Counted from the first letter of the stretch, positions 32,299 through 42,168 are shown. The stretch: 64,000 bases of DNA from Comamonas koreensis (GCF_014076495.1 NZ_CP043575.1:124001-188000); one strand, 5' to 3'. Notes: generated from the letters alone by a model not told the origin. Numbers and translations: made by a program.

Positions 32299-33627
32299 AT
32301 GCAGCAGATGTATGAAGCAAACCAATCTACCGGGAACCGCCCAGCCGCTACCAGCCCACGCCGCAAAACCGGCGTGCTGGCCCTGACGCTGGTCGCTGCC
32401 CTGGTCTTGACCGCCTGCGGCAACAAGAAAGACGAACACGCAGCCCCACAAGGAGGCGCGCCCAAGCCGCCTGAGGTCAGCGTTCTGACGGTGAAGCTGG
32501 AGAGCATTCCCGTGGTCTCCGACCTGCCCGGTCGCCTGGAGCCCGTGCGGGTGGCCCAGGTCGGCGCGCGCGTAGCGGGCATCTTGCAAAAGCGTCTGTT
32601 CACCGAAGGCTCGGACGTCAAGGCCGGCCAGGTGCTGTTCCAGATCGATAATGCGCCCTACCGGGCCAACTTGGAAAGCGCACAGGCGACTCTGGCCCAG
32701 GCCCAGGCTACGCTGGCCCAGGCGGCATCCACCGCCCGCCGCTACAAGCCCCTGGTGGAAGCCAACGCCATCAGCAAGCAGGAATACGACGTTGCCGTCG
32801 CCAACGAAAAGGCCGCACAGGCCCAGGTCGCGGCCGGCAAAGCTGCAGTCACCAATGCCAACATCAACCTGGGCTATGCCTCGGTGACGGCTCCGATCTC
32901 CGGCCGCATTGGCCGCTCTTTGGTGACCGAAGGCGCGCTGGTGGGCCAAAGCGGTGTGACCGAACTGGCCGTGATTCAGCAGATCAACCCGCTGTATGTG
33001 AACGTGACGCAGTCGTCGTCCGACATCCTGCGCATGCGGGAGGCGCTCAAGTCCGGCAAGCTGGCCAAGGCCGGTGACAACGCCGCCAAGGTCATCGTCT
33101 ACACCGACGACGGCAAGCCCTATGCCCACCCCGGCAAGCTGCTGTTCACCGATCTGACGGTGGACCCTGCCACCGGCCAGGTGAGTGTGCGCGCCGAGCT
33201 GCCCAACCCCGAAAACCTGCTGCTGCCGGGCATGTATGTGCGTGTGCACATCCAGGAAGCCCAAGTGGAAAACGCCGTGCTGGTGCCCCAGCAGGCCGTC
33301 ACCCGCAATGAAAAGGGCAACACCGTGATGGTCGTCGCTGCCGATGGCTCGGTCAGCCCACGGCCGGTGCAGATCAGCCAGTCCAAGGGCACGAACTGGG
33401 TGGTCAGCGAAGGCCTCAAGGCGGGCGACCAGGTCATGGTCGATGGCTTCATCAAGCTGGGCATGGGCGCGACACACGTCACGCCGGTGCCATGGAAGAA
33501 CCCGAGCGACAAGGCGGCAGCGCCAGCGGCTCCCGCAGCCGGGGCAGCGCCCCAGGCTGAGGCACCCGCTGCGGACAAGCCCGCCGCCTCGCCAGAAGCT
33601 GCAGGCAACACCGCCGCCAGCAAATAA
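32299..33627 (+). CDS. RND efflux periplasmic adaptor (AcrA/MexA/TtgA type)
   Basis: A 442-residue membrane-fusion lipoprotein with lipobox LTACG near residue 38. Biotinyl-lipoyl and hairpin segments follow: GRLEPVRVAQVGARVAGILQ, FTEGSDVKAGQVLFQID, then a coiled-coil hairpin rich in Ala/Gln, then SVTAPISGRIGRSLVTEG. The C-terminal tail is Ala/Pro-rich. It links the inner-membrane RND transporter to the outer-membrane channel. First gene of a three-gene operon, 15 bp before the RND gene. Substrates cannot be deduced. Confidence 0.93.
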   Translation: MQQMYEANQSTGNRPAATSPRRKTGVLALTLVAALVLTACGNKKDEHAAPQGGAPKPPEVSVLTVKLESIPVVSDLPGRLEPVRVAQVGARVAGILQKRLFTEGSDVKAGQVLFQIDNAPYRANLESAQATLAQAQATLAQAASTARRYKPLVEANAISKQEYDVAVANEKAAQAQVAAGKAAVTNANINLGYASVTAPISGRIGRSLVTEGALVGQSGVTELAVIQQINPLYVNVTQSSSDILRMREALKSGKLAKAGDNAAKVIVYTDDGKPYAHPGKLLFTDLTVDPATGQVSVRAELPNPENLLLPGMYVRVHIQEAQVENAVLVPQQAVTRNEKGNTVMVVAADGSVSPRPVQISQSKGTNWVVSEGLKAGDQVMVDGFIKLGMGATHVTPVPWKNPSDKAAAPAAPAAGAAPQAEAPAADKPAASPEAAGNTAASK

Positions 33628-33642
33628 ACAGGACACAGCGGA

Positions 33643-36600
33643 ATGTCAAAGTTCTTTATTCACAGACCGATTTTTGCCTGGGTGATCGCGATCTTCGTGG
33701 TCCTCGCAGGTATCGTGTCCATTACCCGACTGCCGGTGGCGCAGTTCCCGAGTGTGGCGCCGCCCACCATCACGGTGACGGCGACCTACCCTGGCGCAAC
33801 CGCGCAAACCCTGACTGACTCGGTGCTGCAACTGATCGAGCGGGAAATCAACGGCGCCGAAGGCCTGATGTACATGTCGTCGTCCGCCTCTGCCACCGGC
33901 AGCGGCGAGTTGACCGTGACCTTCGAGCCCGGCACCAACCCCGACCTGGCCCAGGTGGATGTGCAAAACCGGCTGGCCCGCGCCACGCCACGCCTGCCCA
34001 GCATCGTGCAATCGCTGGGGGTGCGTGTCGACAAGTCGATGAGCAACTTCCTGATGATTCTGACTTTCCAGTCGGACACCGGGGAGACCTCGCGTGACGA
34101 AATCTCCGATTACGTCAACCGCAATGTGGTGCCGGAAATCCAGCGCCTGAACGGCGTGGGCAAGGCCCAGCTGTTTGCGGCCGGCCGCGCGATGCGCGTC
34201 TGGGTCGATCCTGCCAAGCTGCAGGGCTACAACATGTCGATCGCGCAGATCAATGCCGCCATTGCCGCGCAGAACCAGCAGATCTCGGGCGGCGCGCTGG
34301 GCGATACGCCGAGCCTGCCAGGCACCATGATGAACGCCACGATCGTCGTGCCAGGTCAGCTCTCCACGCCCGAAGAGTTTGGCGAGGTGGTGCTGCGCTC
34401 CAACTCGGACGGCTCGACCGTGCGCCTCAAGGACGTGGCCCGCGTGGAGCTGGGCTCCGAGAGCTATGCCACCAACTCGCGCCTGGATGGCAAGCCCGCC
34501 GTGGCTCTGGCCGTGCAGCTGACCTCGACCGCAAACGCGATGGCCACCGCCAAAGAGGTCTACAGCAAGATGGACGAGCTCGAACCCTTCCTGCCAGCCG
34601 GCGTGAAGTGGGCCGCGCCGTATGACACCTCCAAGTTCGTCAAGATCTCGATTGAAAAAGTGCTGCACACCTTGCTCGAAGCCATCGTGCTGGTGTTCAT
34701 CGTGATGCTGATCTTCCTGCAGAACATCCGCTACACCTTGATCCCGACCATCGTCGTGCCCATTGCGCTGCTCGGGGCCTTTGCGGTGATGTACAGCGTG
34801 GGGCTGACCATCAACATTCTGTCGATGTTCGCGATGGTGCTGGTGATCGGTATCGTCGTGGACGATGCGATCGTGGTGGTCGAGAACGTCGAGCGGATCA
34901 TGTCCGAAGAGGGTTTATCGCCCAAGGAGGCGACGATCAAGGCCATGGGCCAGATCCAGGGCGCCGTGGTCGGTATTACCGTGATTCTGGTGACCGTGTT
35001 CATCCCGCTGGCCATGTTCTCGGGCGCGACCGGCAATATCTACCGCCAGTTCTCGCTGGTGATGGCGATCTCGATCTTCTTCTCGGGCTTCTTCGCGCTG
35101 ACCCTGACGCCTGCGCTGTGCGCCACCATGCTCAAGCCCATTCCCAAGGGCCATGCGCATGACAAGAAGACCGGCCTGCTGGGCCCCTTCTACAACTGGT
35201 TCAACCGCATGTTCGGCAAGGCCACCAAGGGCTACCAGAAGACCCTGGTCGGCGTCGTCAAGCGCACTTTCATGGCCTTCCTGGTCTATGCAGCGGTGAT
35301 CGTCGGTGTGGTGTTTGGCTTCAAGGCGCTGCCCACCGCGTTCCTGCCGGTGGAAGACCAGGGCTATGTGATCTCCTTGGTGCAGCTGCCCCCAGGTGCC
35401 ACCCAGGAGCGCACCAGCGAGACCATGAAGCAGCTCGAAGACTTTGCCCTGGCGCAACCTGAGACGGCCAACATCGTGAGCATTCTGGGCTTCAGTTTTG
35501 CCGGTCAAGCGCAGAACATGGGTCTGGCCTTCACGGTGTTCAAGGACTGGTCAGAGCGCACCGCGCCGGGCTCGGATGCCTCGTCGTTCGCCGGCCGTGC
35601 CATGGGCGCGATGATGAGCCTGCGCGATGGTTTCATCTACACCCTGGTGCCGCCGTCGATCTCCGAGCTGGGCAACAGCGATGGCTTTACCTTCCGTCTG
35701 CAGGACCGGGGCAACCATGGTCACGCCGAGCTGCTCAAGGCCCGCAATGACCTGATCGCCAAGGCCAGCAAGAGCCCGATTCTGACGGGTATGCGCTTTG
35801 ACGGTGTGGACGATGCGCCGCAATGGCAGGTCGATATCAACCGCAATGCGGTGTATGCGCAAAAGGTCAGCATGGGCGATATCGCCACCACCTTGTCGAC
35901 AGCACTGGGCTCGAGCAACTCGACCGACTTCCCGAACAAGGGCTATATGCAGCGCGTGACCATCCAGGCCGACGCCGCCACCCGCATGCAGCCCGAGGAC
36001 GTGCTGAAGCTGACCGTGCCCAATGCGGACGGCAAGCTGGTCGAGCTCTCAACTCTGGTGACGGCCAAGTGGATCACCGGCCCGATGCAGATGTCGCGCT
36101 ACAACGGCTATCCGTCGATGAGCATCACCGGCCAGGCCAAGCCCGGCTACACCACCGGTGACGCGATGGCAGAGATGGAAAAGCTCTCGGCCGAGCTGCC
36201 CCAAGGCTTTGGCTATGAGTGGACCGGCCAGTCGCTGGACGAAAAGAAAGCCGGCTCGTCGGCGATGATCCTGTACGCGTTCTCGATCCTGGCGGTCTTC
36301 CTCTGCCTGGCAGCGCTGTATGAGAGCTGGAGCATTCCGCTGGCCGTGCTGCTGGTGGTGCCGCTCGGTGTGTTGGGCGCCGTTGCCGGTATGCACCTGC
36401 GTGGCATGCCCAACGACATCTACTTCCAGGTGGCGCTGATCACCGTGATCGGCTTGTCTGCGAAGAACGCCATCTTGATTGTGGAGTTCGCCAAGGACCT
36501 GCACGACCAGGGCATGAGTGCGCTCGATGCGGCGCTCGAAGCCGGTCACCTGCGTTTCCGCCCGATCCTGATGACCTCGCTCGCGTTCATCCTGGGTGTG

Positions 36601-36861
36601 GTGCCGCTGTACATCGCCTCGGGCGCCAGCGCCGTGAGCCAGCACGAGATCGGCACCGGCGTGTTCTGGGGCATGATCATCGGCACCTTCCTGGCCGTGT
36701 TCCTGGTGCCGGTGTTCTTTGTCGAGGTCTTCCGTCTGTTCGGCCGCAAGGGCGAGCAGAACCAGGGACCGCAAGGCAGCCCGCCCGCGCCGCATTCGCC
36801 TGACCGCGGACATGACGCCGTTCTGTCTGCCAATGTGGGGAAAGGAACCCACCATGAATAA
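33643..36861 (+). CDS. RND multidrug efflux transporter (AcrB/MexB/TtgB type)
   Basis: A 1,072-residue HAE1-family proton/drug antiporter of the inner membrane. It begins MSKFFIHRPIFAWVIAI and has twelve predicted helices and two large periplasmic loops. The proton-relay residues are the Asp pair in GIVVDDAIVVVENVERI and Lys in GLSAKNAILIVEFAKDL. The length is normal (AcrB 1,049) with a slightly longer C-terminus. It overlaps the next gene by 8 bp. Confidence 0.96.
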   Translation: MSKFFIHRPIFAWVIAIFVVLAGIVSITRLPVAQFPSVAPPTITVTATYPGATAQTLTDSVLQLIEREINGAEGLMYMSSSASATGSGELTVTFEPGTNPDLAQVDVQNRLARATPRLPSIVQSLGVRVDKSMSNFLMILTFQSDTGETSRDEISDYVNRNVVPEIQRLNGVGKAQLFAAGRAMRVWVDPAKLQGYNMSIAQINAAIAAQNQQISGGALGDTPSLPGTMMNATIVVPGQLSTPEEFGEVVLRSNSDGSTVRLKDVARVELGSESYATNSRLDGKPAVALAVQLTSTANAMATAKEVYSKMDELEPFLPAGVKWAAPYDTSKFVKISIEKVLHTLLEAIVLVFIVMLIFLQNIRYTLIPTIVVPIALLGAFAVMYSVGLTINILSMFAMVLVIGIVVDDAIVVVENVERIMSEEGLSPKEATIKAMGQIQGAVVGITVILVTVFIPLAMFSGATGNIYRQFSLVMAISIFFSGFFALTLTPALCATMLKPIPKGHAHDKKTGLLGPFYNWFNRMFGKATKGYQKTLVGVVKRTFMAFLVYAAVIVGVVFGFKALPTAFLPVEDQGYVISLVQLPPGATQERTSETMKQLEDFALAQPETANIVSILGFSFAGQAQNMGLAFTVFKDWSERTAPGSDASSFAGRAMGAMMSLRDGFIYTLVPPSISELGNSDGFTFRLQDRGNHGHAELLKARNDLIAKASKSPILTGMRFDGVDDAPQWQVDINRNAVYAQKVSMGDIATTLSTALGSSNSTDFPNKGYMQRVTIQADAATRMQPEDVLKLTVPNADGKLVELSTLVTAKWITGPMQMSRYNGYPSMSITGQAKPGYTTGDAMAEMEKLSAELPQGFGYEWTGQSLDEKKAGSSAMILYAFSILAVFLCLAALYESWSIPLAVLLVVPLGVLGAVAGMHLRGMPNDIYFQVALITVIGLSAKNAILIVEFAKDLHDQGMSALDAALEAGHLRFRPILMTSLAFILGVVPLYIASGASAVSQHEIGTGVFWGMIIGTFLAVFLVPVFFVEVFRLFGRKGEQNQGPQGSPPAPHSPDRGHDAVLSANVGKGTHHE

Positions 36862-38293
36862 GAAACTGATCCCAACCGTTTTGGCTGCAGCGCTGCTGGC
36901 CTCGGGCTGCTCGCTGATTCCCTCACTGGACAAGCCCGCCAGCCCGGTGGCGGCGCAGTACCCGGTGGCCACGGAAGAGACGCAGCAGGCCGCTGCCGAT
37001 ATTCCCTGGCAGAACTTCTTCACCGATACGCGCCTGCAGCAGCTGATCCAGACCGCGCTGGACAACAACCGTGACCTGCGCGTGGCGGTGCTCAACATCG
37101 CCCAGGCCCGTGCGCTCTACCAGATCCAGGACGCCCAGCGCTTTCCGGAAGTGGGCGTCTCGGGTGCGGCCTCGCGCCAGCGCAGCCAGATCACTGGCGG
37201 CTATGCGAATGCCTTCAGCGTAGGTGTCGGCATCCAGAGCTGGGAGATTGACTTCTTTGGCCGCATCAGCAGCCTCAAGGAGCAGGCTCTCGCCCAGTAC
37301 CTGGCCACCGAAGAAGGCCGCAAGTCGGCCCAGATCAGCCTGGTGGCCTCGGTTGCCAATGCCTGGCTGACCCTGCAGGCCGACGAGGAGCTGATCGACA
37401 TCTCGCGCCGCACCTTGGAGACGCGTGAGGAATCGATCAAGCTGTCCAAGCTGCGCCTCGATGCCGGTGTGGCCTCGGAGCTGGACTACCGCCAGGCCCA
37501 GTCGCTGACGGAAAACGCCAAGGCCACCTTGGCCCAGCAACTGCGCCAGCGCGCGCTGGACGTCAACGCCCTGACCTTGCTGCTGGGCCAGACGCCACCG
37601 GCCGAGCTGCTGCCCAGCCTGCAGGGCAAGCGCCTGACCGATCTGCCGGTGATGGCCGATGTACCAGCGGGCCTGCCCTCGGACCTGATGCTGCGCCGCC
37701 CCGACCTGCGCCAGGCCGAGCAGACCATGATCGCCGCCAATGCCAACATTGGCGCGGCGCGTGCGCTGTTCTACCCGGCGATCTCGCTGACGGCCAGCGC
37801 CGGCTTTGCCAGCTCCGAGCTGTCCGACCTGTTCGACTCCAAGTCCAAGGGCTTCACGATCGCGCCTTCGCTGTACCTGCCGATCTTCAATGCCGGCCGC
37901 AACCAGGCCAACCTGGAAGTGGCGCAGGTGCAGACCCAGATTGCGGCTGCGCAGTATGAGAAGGCCATCCAGACGGCGTTCCGCGAAGTGTCGGATGCCC
38001 TCGTCAGCCGCCAGACGCTGTCCGACCAGCTGCAGTCGCAGCAAGCCCAGGTCGAGGCCGAGTCGGCACGCCTGAAGCTGTCGGACCTGCGCTACAAGAA
38101 TGGCGTGGCCAGCTACCTGGACCTGCTCGATGCGCAGCGCTCGCTGTTCACCTTGCAGCAAGCCGTGGTGCAAGTGCGCCTGACCCAGCTGCAAAACCAG
38201 GTCGGCCTGTACAAGGCACTGGGTGGCGGCTGGACCGATCCGGCACCGGCCGACACTGTCGCACAGGCGGCCCCGACTGCTGGCAAACCATAG
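36854..38293 (+). CDS. RND efflux outer-membrane lipoprotein channel (OprM/TtgC type)
   Basis: A 479-residue TolC-like NodT-family protein. I start it at 36854 (MNKKLIPTVLAAALLASGCS), inside the end of the RND gene, because this gives a lipoprotein signal with lipobox LASGC; the upstream in-frame extension is RND-gene sequence. Two OEP repeats are visible (DNNRDLRVAVLNIAQARALYQIQ; GLPSDLMLRRPDLRQAEQTMIAANANIGAARALFYP). It completes the tripartite pump. A strong terminator follows at 38321. Confidence 0.93.
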   Translation: MNKKLIPTVLAAALLASGCSLIPSLDKPASPVAAQYPVATEETQQAAADIPWQNFFTDTRLQQLIQTALDNNRDLRVAVLNIAQARALYQIQDAQRFPEVGVSGAASRQRSQITGGYANAFSVGVGIQSWEIDFFGRISSLKEQALAQYLATEEGRKSAQISLVASVANAWLTLQADEELIDISRRTLETREESIKLSKLRLDAGVASELDYRQAQSLTENAKATLAQQLRQRALDVNALTLLLGQTPPAELLPSLQGKRLTDLPVMADVPAGLPSDLMLRRPDLRQAEQTMIAANANIGAARALFYPAISLTASAGFASSELSDLFDSKSKGFTIAPSLYLPIFNAGRNQANLEVAQVQTQIAAAQYEKAIQTAFREVSDALVSRQTLSDQLQSQQAQVEAESARLKLSDLRYKNGVASYLDLLDAQRSLFTLQQAVVQVRLTQLQNQVGLYKALGGGWTDPAPADTVAQAAPTAGKP

Positions 38294-38320
38294 GTTCCTG
38301 CCCGCGACTGCGGCCCCACA

Positions 38321-38355
38321 ATGGCTTGCCAGACCTGCTGGCAAGCCATTTTTTT
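38321..38355 (+). terminator. Intrinsic terminator after the efflux operon
   Basis: ATGGCTTGCCAG (38321-38332) pairs with CTGGCAAGCCAT (38338-38349) around ACCTG and is followed by seven T residues. It ends the MFP-RND-OMF transcript. Confidence 0.92.
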
Positions 38356-38487
38356 ATGCGCGCGCGGTGCAACTGTGGTTGTTTACCTGCAGGTATTTGC
38401 CCGGAGGCCCTGCCAAAAAACCCGTCGATATAATGATTTTGGCCTCTGCACGATGAACAACAAGCCCACAGAGAATTTGAGGAAGCC

Positions 38488-39375
38488 ATGAGCGACATCC
38501 AGCAAGAAGAAGCACATACAGGCCCCGTCAAATCACCCAAGCAATTTTTGTGGACGGTGATCTTTGCTTTTGTGATCCCGGTATTTGCCATCATTGGCCT
38601 GGTGACCTTTGTGACCTCGGCCAACAAATCCGGCCCTGGCGCGGCCGATAACGCAGGATCCATCGAAAGCCGGCTGCAAAAAGTGGGCTCGGTCGAAATA
38701 CGCGACGCCAACCGCCCCCTCAAATCCGGCCAGGAGGTCTACCAGGCGCAGTGCGCCACCTGCCATGCCACCGGCGCCGCCGGCGCCCCCAAGTTTGAAG
38801 ATGCTGCTGCCTGGGCGCCGCGCATCAAGACCGGCCTGGAAGCGCTGTTGCACTCGGCCCTGGCCGGCAAGGGCGCCATGGCCCCGCAAGGCGGCGGTGA
38901 CTTTGAAGACACCGAAATCGCGCGCGGCGTGGTCTACATGGCCAATGCTGCAGGCGCCAAGTTTGACGAACCCCAGCGCCCGGCCTCTGCCAGCGCCGAT
39001 GCGGCGGGCAGTGCCACCCCCGCCACTGCTGCTGCGGCTGCACCGGCTGCCACTAGTGCCCCTGCTGCGGCAGCCTCCGAGCCAGCAGCGGCCGTAGCCG
39101 CAGCGCCCGCAGCCGCTGCTCCCACAGCCAACGCCGCCGCCAATGGCAAGGCGCTGTATGACAAGGCCTGCTTTGTCTGCCATGCCGCTGGTGTGGCAGG
39201 CGCGCCCAAGTTCGGTGACAAGGCCGCCTGGGCACCCTATATCGCCCAGGGCATCGACAGCATGGTGAAGATTGCCATCAGCGGCAAGGGCGCAATGCCC
39301 CCGCGCGGCGGCTCCAGCGCATCGGATGAAGAGATCCATGCGGCGGTGCAGTACATGGTGGAGCAAGCGCAGTAA
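38488..39375 (+). CDS. Membrane-anchored di-haem cytochrome c5
   Basis: A 295-residue c-type cytochrome. An N-terminal membrane helix (FLWTVIFAFVIPVFAIIGLV) anchors it. Two haem c domains follow, each with CxxCH: QCATCHATGAAGAPKF and CFVCHAAGVAGAPKF. Each has a downstream axial Met in a KGAM motif (GKGAMAPQGGG; GKGAMPPRGG). The domains are near-duplicates, joined by a 60-residue Ala/Pro linker. It likely carries electrons between periplasmic partners. Good ribosome site (GAGGAAG). It stands alone with its own promoter after the efflux terminator. Confidence 0.9.
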   Translation: MSDIQQEEAHTGPVKSPKQFLWTVIFAFVIPVFAIIGLVTFVTSANKSGPGAADNAGSIESRLQKVGSVEIRDANRPLKSGQEVYQAQCATCHATGAAGAPKFEDAAAWAPRIKTGLEALLHSALAGKGAMAPQGGGDFEDTEIARGVVYMANAAGAKFDEPQRPASASADAAGSATPATAAAAAPAATSAPAAAASEPAAAVAAAPAAAAPTANAAANGKALYDKACFVCHAAGVAGAPKFGDKAAWAPYIAQGIDSMVKIAISGKGAMPPRGGSSASDEEIHAAVQYMVEQAQ

Positions 39376-39404
39376 CCAAGCCGCCCACCGCGCGACCTAA
39401 AAGA

Positions 39405-39974
39405 TCAAGCCTGGCCCGCCGCCTTCAGCGCAGCGGGCGAGCGCACAAAGCCATAGCGCTTTTCCAGCAGCACGCTGGCCACTTCGGTCGGCTCGGGCAG
39501 CAGGCCCTGCTCGAGGGCCTGCGACACATCCAGCACATCCTGCGTATGCACAATGCCCAGCCCCTGGTCCGTGTGCAGGTAGACGGCGCCTTGCTCATCG
39601 GCCAGCACGGCCTGCACCTGCGCAGGCGCCAGCACGGCGCCGGTATGCGCATGCAGATGCAGCGCGCCATCGCGCCACTGCGCACGCCAGACCCAGGGCG
39701 TAGCCTCCAGCTCCACAAACACCTGCTGCGGGCCATTCTGGAAATACCAGCAGCCCTGGGCATCGGCGAGGTAATTGCGGGCAATGAACTGCGCGAGCTT
39801 GTCGTGCTCCACCCGCGAGCCCTTGGCGCCTGGCAGGCCACTGGTAAAAGCACCGGCGGCCTGGGCCTGCGCATCGCGCAGCCACCAGTTGCCGCGCGCA
39901 TCCAGCGCCAGCCAGCCCCAGCAGGCGGGCACGTTGGGCCATTTGGCCATGGCTTGTTTCACGATATCGTCCAT
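39405..39974 (-). CDS. Conserved hypothetical protein of Betaproteobacteria (DUF-type)
   Basis: A 189-residue soluble protein beginning MDDIVKQAMAKWPNVPACWGW. The block LDARGNWWLRDAQAQAAG and the segment FIARNYLADAQGCWYFQNGPQQVFVELE resemble a conserved protein often seen singly in Comamonadaceae and Burkholderiales, which I cannot tie to a function. There is no signal peptide or membrane helix. It converges on the cytochrome gene and is divergent from lemA. Confidence 0.75.
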   Translation of the reverse strand: MDDIVKQAMAKWPNVPACWGWLALDARGNWWLRDAQAQAAGAFTSGLPGAKGSRVEHDKLAQFIARNYLADAQGCWYFQNGPQQVFVELEATPWVWRAQWRDGALHLHAHTGAVLAPAQVQAVLADEQGAVYLHTDQGLGIVHTQDVLDVSQALEQGLLPEPTEVASVLLEKRYGFVRSPAALKAAGQA

Positions 39975-40104
39975 CTGCTGATCCTACTGCATGCGCTGAC
40001 GCCGGCATGCCGGTCATGCGCCCCTCAGACCGTCAATAATCGCTGACAATGGGCCGCTGCCAGATCGGTAACAATGGCGGCTCTGAACATGGCGAGGAGC
40101 CCTC

Positions 40105-40707
40105 ATGAACGCATGGAAACGATTTCTGGTGGTAGCAGCCGCAGCGCTGGCACTGACGGGCTGCGGCTATAACGATTTTCAACGGCTGGACGAAGAATCC
40201 ACCGCCGCCTGGAGCGAGGTGCTGAGCCAGTACCAGCGCCGTGCGGATCTGGTGCCCAACATCGTGGCCTCCGTCAAGGGTGAGGCCAACTTCGAGCAGG
40301 ACACGCTCACCAAGGTGATCGAAGCGCGGGCCAAGGCCACCTCGATCCAGGCCACGCCCGAGCTGGTGAACAACCCCGAGGCTTTCAACAAGTTCCAGCA
40401 GGCCCAGGGCGAGCTGTCGAGCGCGCTGTCGCGCCTGATGGTGGTCTCGGAGCGCTACCCCGAGCTCAAGGCGAACCAGGCTTTCCGCGATCTGCGCGTG
40501 ACGCTGGAAGGTACAGAAAACCGCATTGCCGTGGCGCGGGACCGCTATATCGGCACCGTCAAGGCCTACAACATCAAGGCCCGCGTGTTCCCCACCAACC
40601 TGACGGCCAAGGTCTTTGGCTACCAGCCCAAGGCCAATTTCACGGTGCAGAACGAGGCCCAGATTTCCCAGCCGCCTAGCGTCGACTTCTCGTCCGAGCG
40701 GAAGTAA
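40105..40707 (+). CDS. lemA: LemA-family lipoprotein
   Basis: A 200-residue LemA protein with an N-terminal lipoprotein signal (ALALTGCGYNDF). The family motif follows: EVLSQYQRRADLVPNIVASVKG and VIEARAKATS, with helical segments and the C-terminal GTVKAYNIKARVFPTNLTAKVFGYQPKANF. LemA proteins are membrane-associated helical bundles of poorly defined function. Its gene is followed 4 bp later by two TPM-domain genes, a conserved trio likely working together at the envelope. Confidence 0.92.
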   Translation: MNAWKRFLVVAAAALALTGCGYNDFQRLDEESTAAWSEVLSQYQRRADLVPNIVASVKGEANFEQDTLTKVIEARAKATSIQATPELVNNPEAFNKFQQAQGELSSALSRLMVVSERYPELKANQAFRDLRVTLEGTENRIAVARDRYIGTVKAYNIKARVFPTNLTAKVFGYQPKANFTVQNEAQISQPPSVDFSSERK

Positions 40708-40711
40708 GCGC

Positions 40712-41650
40712 ATGGCCCGGATGCCCGCTTGGCGCCCGCCGCTGGCCTGGGTGCTGGCCCTGGCAGTGGCCGTGCTGCTGCCCTGGCTCAGCGCGCCAGC
40801 GCGCGCTGCCGTGCAGCCGGTGCCCGCACTCAGCGCCCATGTGATCGACCAGACCGCCACCTTGAGCGCGCAGGACCAGGCCCAGCTCGAAGCGCAGCTG
40901 ACGGCGCTGGAGCGCGACACCGGCGCGCAGGTCGTGGTGCTGATGGTCGCCAGCACCAGCCCCGAAGACATTGCCGCCTATGCCCAGCGCGTGGCCAGCA
41001 CCTGGAAGATTGGCCGCAAGGAGGTGGGCGATGGCCTGCTGGTGCTGGTGGCCAAGGACGACCGGCGCATGCGCATCGAGGTCGCCAAGACCTTGGAAGG
41101 CGCGATTCCCGACCTGCGCGCTGCGCGCATCATTGACCAGACGATGGCACCGGCTTTCCGCGCCGGCAACTTTGCCGCCGGCATTGGCGACAGCCTGGCC
41201 CAGATCAGCGCGCTGATCAAGGGCGAGGCGCTGCCGCCGCCCCGCAGCACGCCCCCCGCCCGCAACCAAGCGTCGTCGGCCTTGCCCGATGACCCGGCGC
41301 AGCTGCTGCTGTTCTTCTTTATCTTTGTGATGGTGGGCGGCAGCGTGTTGCGCAGCATGCTGGGCCGCGCGCTGGGCTCGCTGGCCACCGGCGGCGCAGC
41401 TGGCCTGGTAGCGGCCTGGCTCACCTCCAGCGTGCTGCTGGGCATTGGCGCTGGCGTTGCTGCGCTCTTTGTGGTCTTGCTGGCCGGCAGCATGCGAGGG
41501 GGCAGCTCGATCGGCGGCGGTGGTGGAGGCTTTGGCGGCGGAGGCGGCTTTGGCGGGGGTGGATTTGGTGGCGGCGGCGGTGGAGGCGGCGGATTCAGCT
41601 CCGGCGGCGGCGGCAATTTTGGGGGCGGTGGCGCCTCGGGGAGCTGGTGA
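40712..41650 (+). CDS. TPM-domain (YgcG-like) membrane protein with Gly-rich tail
   Basis: A 312-residue protein starting at 40712, with a signal peptide (ALAVAVLLPWLSAPARA), a TPM domain (AHVIDQTATLSAQDQAQLEAQL, DTGAQVVVLMVAST, KEVGDGLLVLVAKDDRRMRIEV), two membrane helices near residues 210-260, and a C-terminal Gly/Ser/Phe-rich low-complexity tail. TPM domains are also called Psb32- or YgcG-like; the phosphatase activity shown for some plant members is not established here. Overlaps the next gene (TGATG). Confidence 0.88.
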   Translation: MARMPAWRPPLAWVLALAVAVLLPWLSAPARAAVQPVPALSAHVIDQTATLSAQDQAQLEAQLTALERDTGAQVVVLMVASTSPEDIAAYAQRVASTWKIGRKEVGDGLLVLVAKDDRRMRIEVAKTLEGAIPDLRAARIIDQTMAPAFRAGNFAAGIGDSLAQISALIKGEALPPPRSTPPARNQASSALPDDPAQLLLFFFIFVMVGGSVLRSMLGRALGSLATGGAAGLVAAWLTSSVLLGIGAGVAALFVVLLAGSMRGGSSIGGGGGGFGGGGGFGGGGFGGGGGGGGGFSSGGGGNFGGGGASGSW

Positions 41651-42168
41651 TGGGCCATTGGTTGCAACGCTGGGGCAGGCAACTGCGCCACCGCTTTCTG
41701 GAGCGCGATGCGTCCCATGCCTTGCCCGATGACGCAAGGCAGCGCCTGGCGCAGGCCATCGCGGCATCGGAGGCCAGGCACAGCGGCCAGATCCGCGTCT
41801 ATGTGGAAAGCGCCCTGCCCTGGAGCTATATCCGCCGTGATGCGCCCGCGCGCGAGCGCGCGGTGATGCAGTTTGGCAAGCAGCGCGTCTGGGATACCGA
41901 GCACAACAATGGCGTGCTCATCTACCTGCTGCTGACCGACCATGCGATCGAGATCGTCGCCGACCGGGCCGTCTCGCGCTGCGTCAGCGGCCCGCAGTGG
42001 CAGGCGATGGTCGACAGCCTGGCTAACGACCTGCGCAGCGGCCAGTACGAAAAGGCCTTGCTGGCGGCCATTGGCCAGGTTTCGCACCATCTGGAGCAGC
42101 AGTTCCCACGCGGCGCCGCACCCTCGGCGGCAGGTAACGAACTCGATGACCAGCCGCTGATCGGCTGA
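41650..42168 (+). CDS. Second TPM-domain protein
   Basis: A 172-residue cytoplasmic or membrane-peripheral protein with a TPM domain (RQRLAQAIAASEARHSGQIRVYVESALP, RVWDTEHNNGVLIYLLLTDHAIEIVADRAVS) but no signal peptide. The ATG at 41650 overlaps the stop of the previous TPM gene, so translation is coupled. It completes the lemA-TPM-TPM operon. A GGAGGC/GCCTCC hairpin without a U-run lies just after it (42181-42200). Confidence 0.85.
   Translation: MGHWLQRWGRQLRHRFLERDASHALPDDARQRLAQAIAASEARHSGQIRVYVESALPWSYIRRDAPARERAVMQFGKQRVWDTEHNNGVLIYLLLTDHAIEIVADRAVSRCVSGPQWQAMVDSLANDLRSGQYEKALLAAIGQVSHHLEQQFPRGAAPSAAGNELDDQPLIG

Noticed and set aside
34800..37100. Long minus-strand frames opposite the RND and OMF genes
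   Set aside because: They are antisense shadows of GC-rich coding sequence with Arg/His/Gln-rich composition and no domain.
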